From Methanosarcina sp. (GTDB lineage Archaea > Halobacteriota > Methanosarcinia > Methanosarcinales > Methanosarcinaceae): a stretch of 5,578 bases of DNA. Below, one piece after another: positions 5,215 through 5,578 of the stretch (the stretch's first letter is position 1; the number at the start of each line of letters is the position of its first letter). The position numbers and the translations under genes are program-made. The notes under the pieces were generated by a model. That model made no database searches. It was not told the DNA's origin and was given only the letters and a program-made list of their open reading frames with translations. The stretch is taken from assembly GCA_017883485.1 (NCBI GenBank), contig JADGNM010000194.1, forward strand, positions 1 to 5,578, written 5' to 3'.

Positions 5215-5578
5215 GTGGACATACGGTAATTCCTGGGATAAATACCCTATCGAAGAGGGTGAGGTGTGGTGTGATCCTGCATCTAGCTCAAAGATTGCAG
5301 TCGCAGATTTACGCGGTGATTTACCGGATTTTATAGTAGGCATAGACCTTCTTTACTGTGATTTTCCTTGGAATCAAGGGAACGTGAATTCGTCCATTAC
5401 GAAAGCTGGAATGGATAAATATATCAAGTCATTCGATGAGTTTATGGACTCTCTGTTCTCAAAAATATCACTTATCAACCCAAAAGTGTGCTACCTGGAA
5501 ATTGGAAAGCGGCATAAGTGTGACTTCATGGAACAGCTCACTAAGCAATTTCCGATAGTGCAGGTATGGAAAATTACG
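5201..5578 (+). CDS. Putative DPPW-type DNA adenine methyltransferase, 5' part
   Basis: An open frame of 126 codons starts at ATG 5201 and leaves the window without a stop. It has a strong GGGGTGA ribosome-binding site five bases before the ATG and overlaps the end of the ParB-like pseudogene by 14 bases, the coupling expected of an intact operon. Residues 47-61, GIDLLYCDFPWNQGN, resemble catalytic motif IV of N6-adenine methyltransferases (DPPW) with Phe in place of the first Pro, D54-F-P-W57. This is preceded by hydrophobic strand residues and followed by NVNSSITKAGMDKYIKSFDEFMDSL, where such enzymes carry an NxF or KAG stretch. The SAM-binding motif is not visible in this part. The pairing with a ParB-like gene suggests a viral or integrated-element origin. 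Family assignment is moderate, and degeneration past the edge is possible. Confidence 0.7.
   Translation, partial: MPKNKWTYGNSWDKYPIEEGEVWCDPASSSKIAVADLRGDLPDFIVGIDLLYCDFPWNQGNVNSSITKAGMDKYIKSFDEFMDSLFSKISLINPKVCYLEIGKRHKCDFMEQLTKQFPIVQVWKIT

Noticed and set aside
1..5578. CRISPR array
   Set aside because: No regularly spaced repeated unit of suitable length was seen; the repeats present are single inverted or direct pairs.

Overview
The window reads as archaeal chromosome, most likely Methanosarcina or a close methanogen relative. This rests on protein style (a short IscS/IscU pair, COG2210-type DsrE, DUF2173), GGTGA/GGAGG ribosome-binding sites, AT-rich spacers with TATA-like boxes, and a small MITE-like element. 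Genus is inference; no rRNA or marker gene is present.

Positions 1-339 hold no gene. There is a hairpin followed by a T run on the + strand (possible terminator of a gene beyond the left edge) and a 108-bp element with perfect 20-bp inverted ends just past the 3' end of iscU.

Positions 340-3956 carry five genes, all on the minus strand. In transcription order they are a DUF2173 (roadblock-like) protein, a TusA-like sulfur carrier, a DsrE-family protein, an IscS-like protein and an IscU-like scaffold. Together they look like a sulfur-handling and Fe-S assembly locus. Two features are unusual. The IscS homologue has Thr203 where the PLP Schiff-base lysine should be (and Asp101 for the PLP-stacking His) while keeping its active-site Cys323, so ordinary cysteine desulfurase chemistry is not expected. 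The IscU homologue carries a C-terminal MIP18/DUF59-like domain. A 275-bp MITE-like element with 23-bp terminal inverted repeats and a 5-bp target duplication lies between dsrE and iscS, splitting the possible operon and sitting in what may have been the iscS promoter.

Positions 3957-4574 are a 618-bp AT-rich gap with no supportable gene, one promoter-like box and a pair of direct repeats around a small hairpin. Positions 4575-5578, on the + strand, look like a mobile-element or virus remnant: a ParB-like gene broken by one nonsense codon and two frameshifts, overlapping a still-open reading frame with a DFPW motif resembling DPPW adenine methyltransferases, which runs off the right edge.

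The best candidate for something new is the TusA / DsrE / lysine-less IscS / IscU-MIP18 set. I infer a sulfide- or persulfide-fed Fe-S assembly route in which the IscS homologue acts as a scaffold or sulfur-accepting partner rather than a PLP enzyme.
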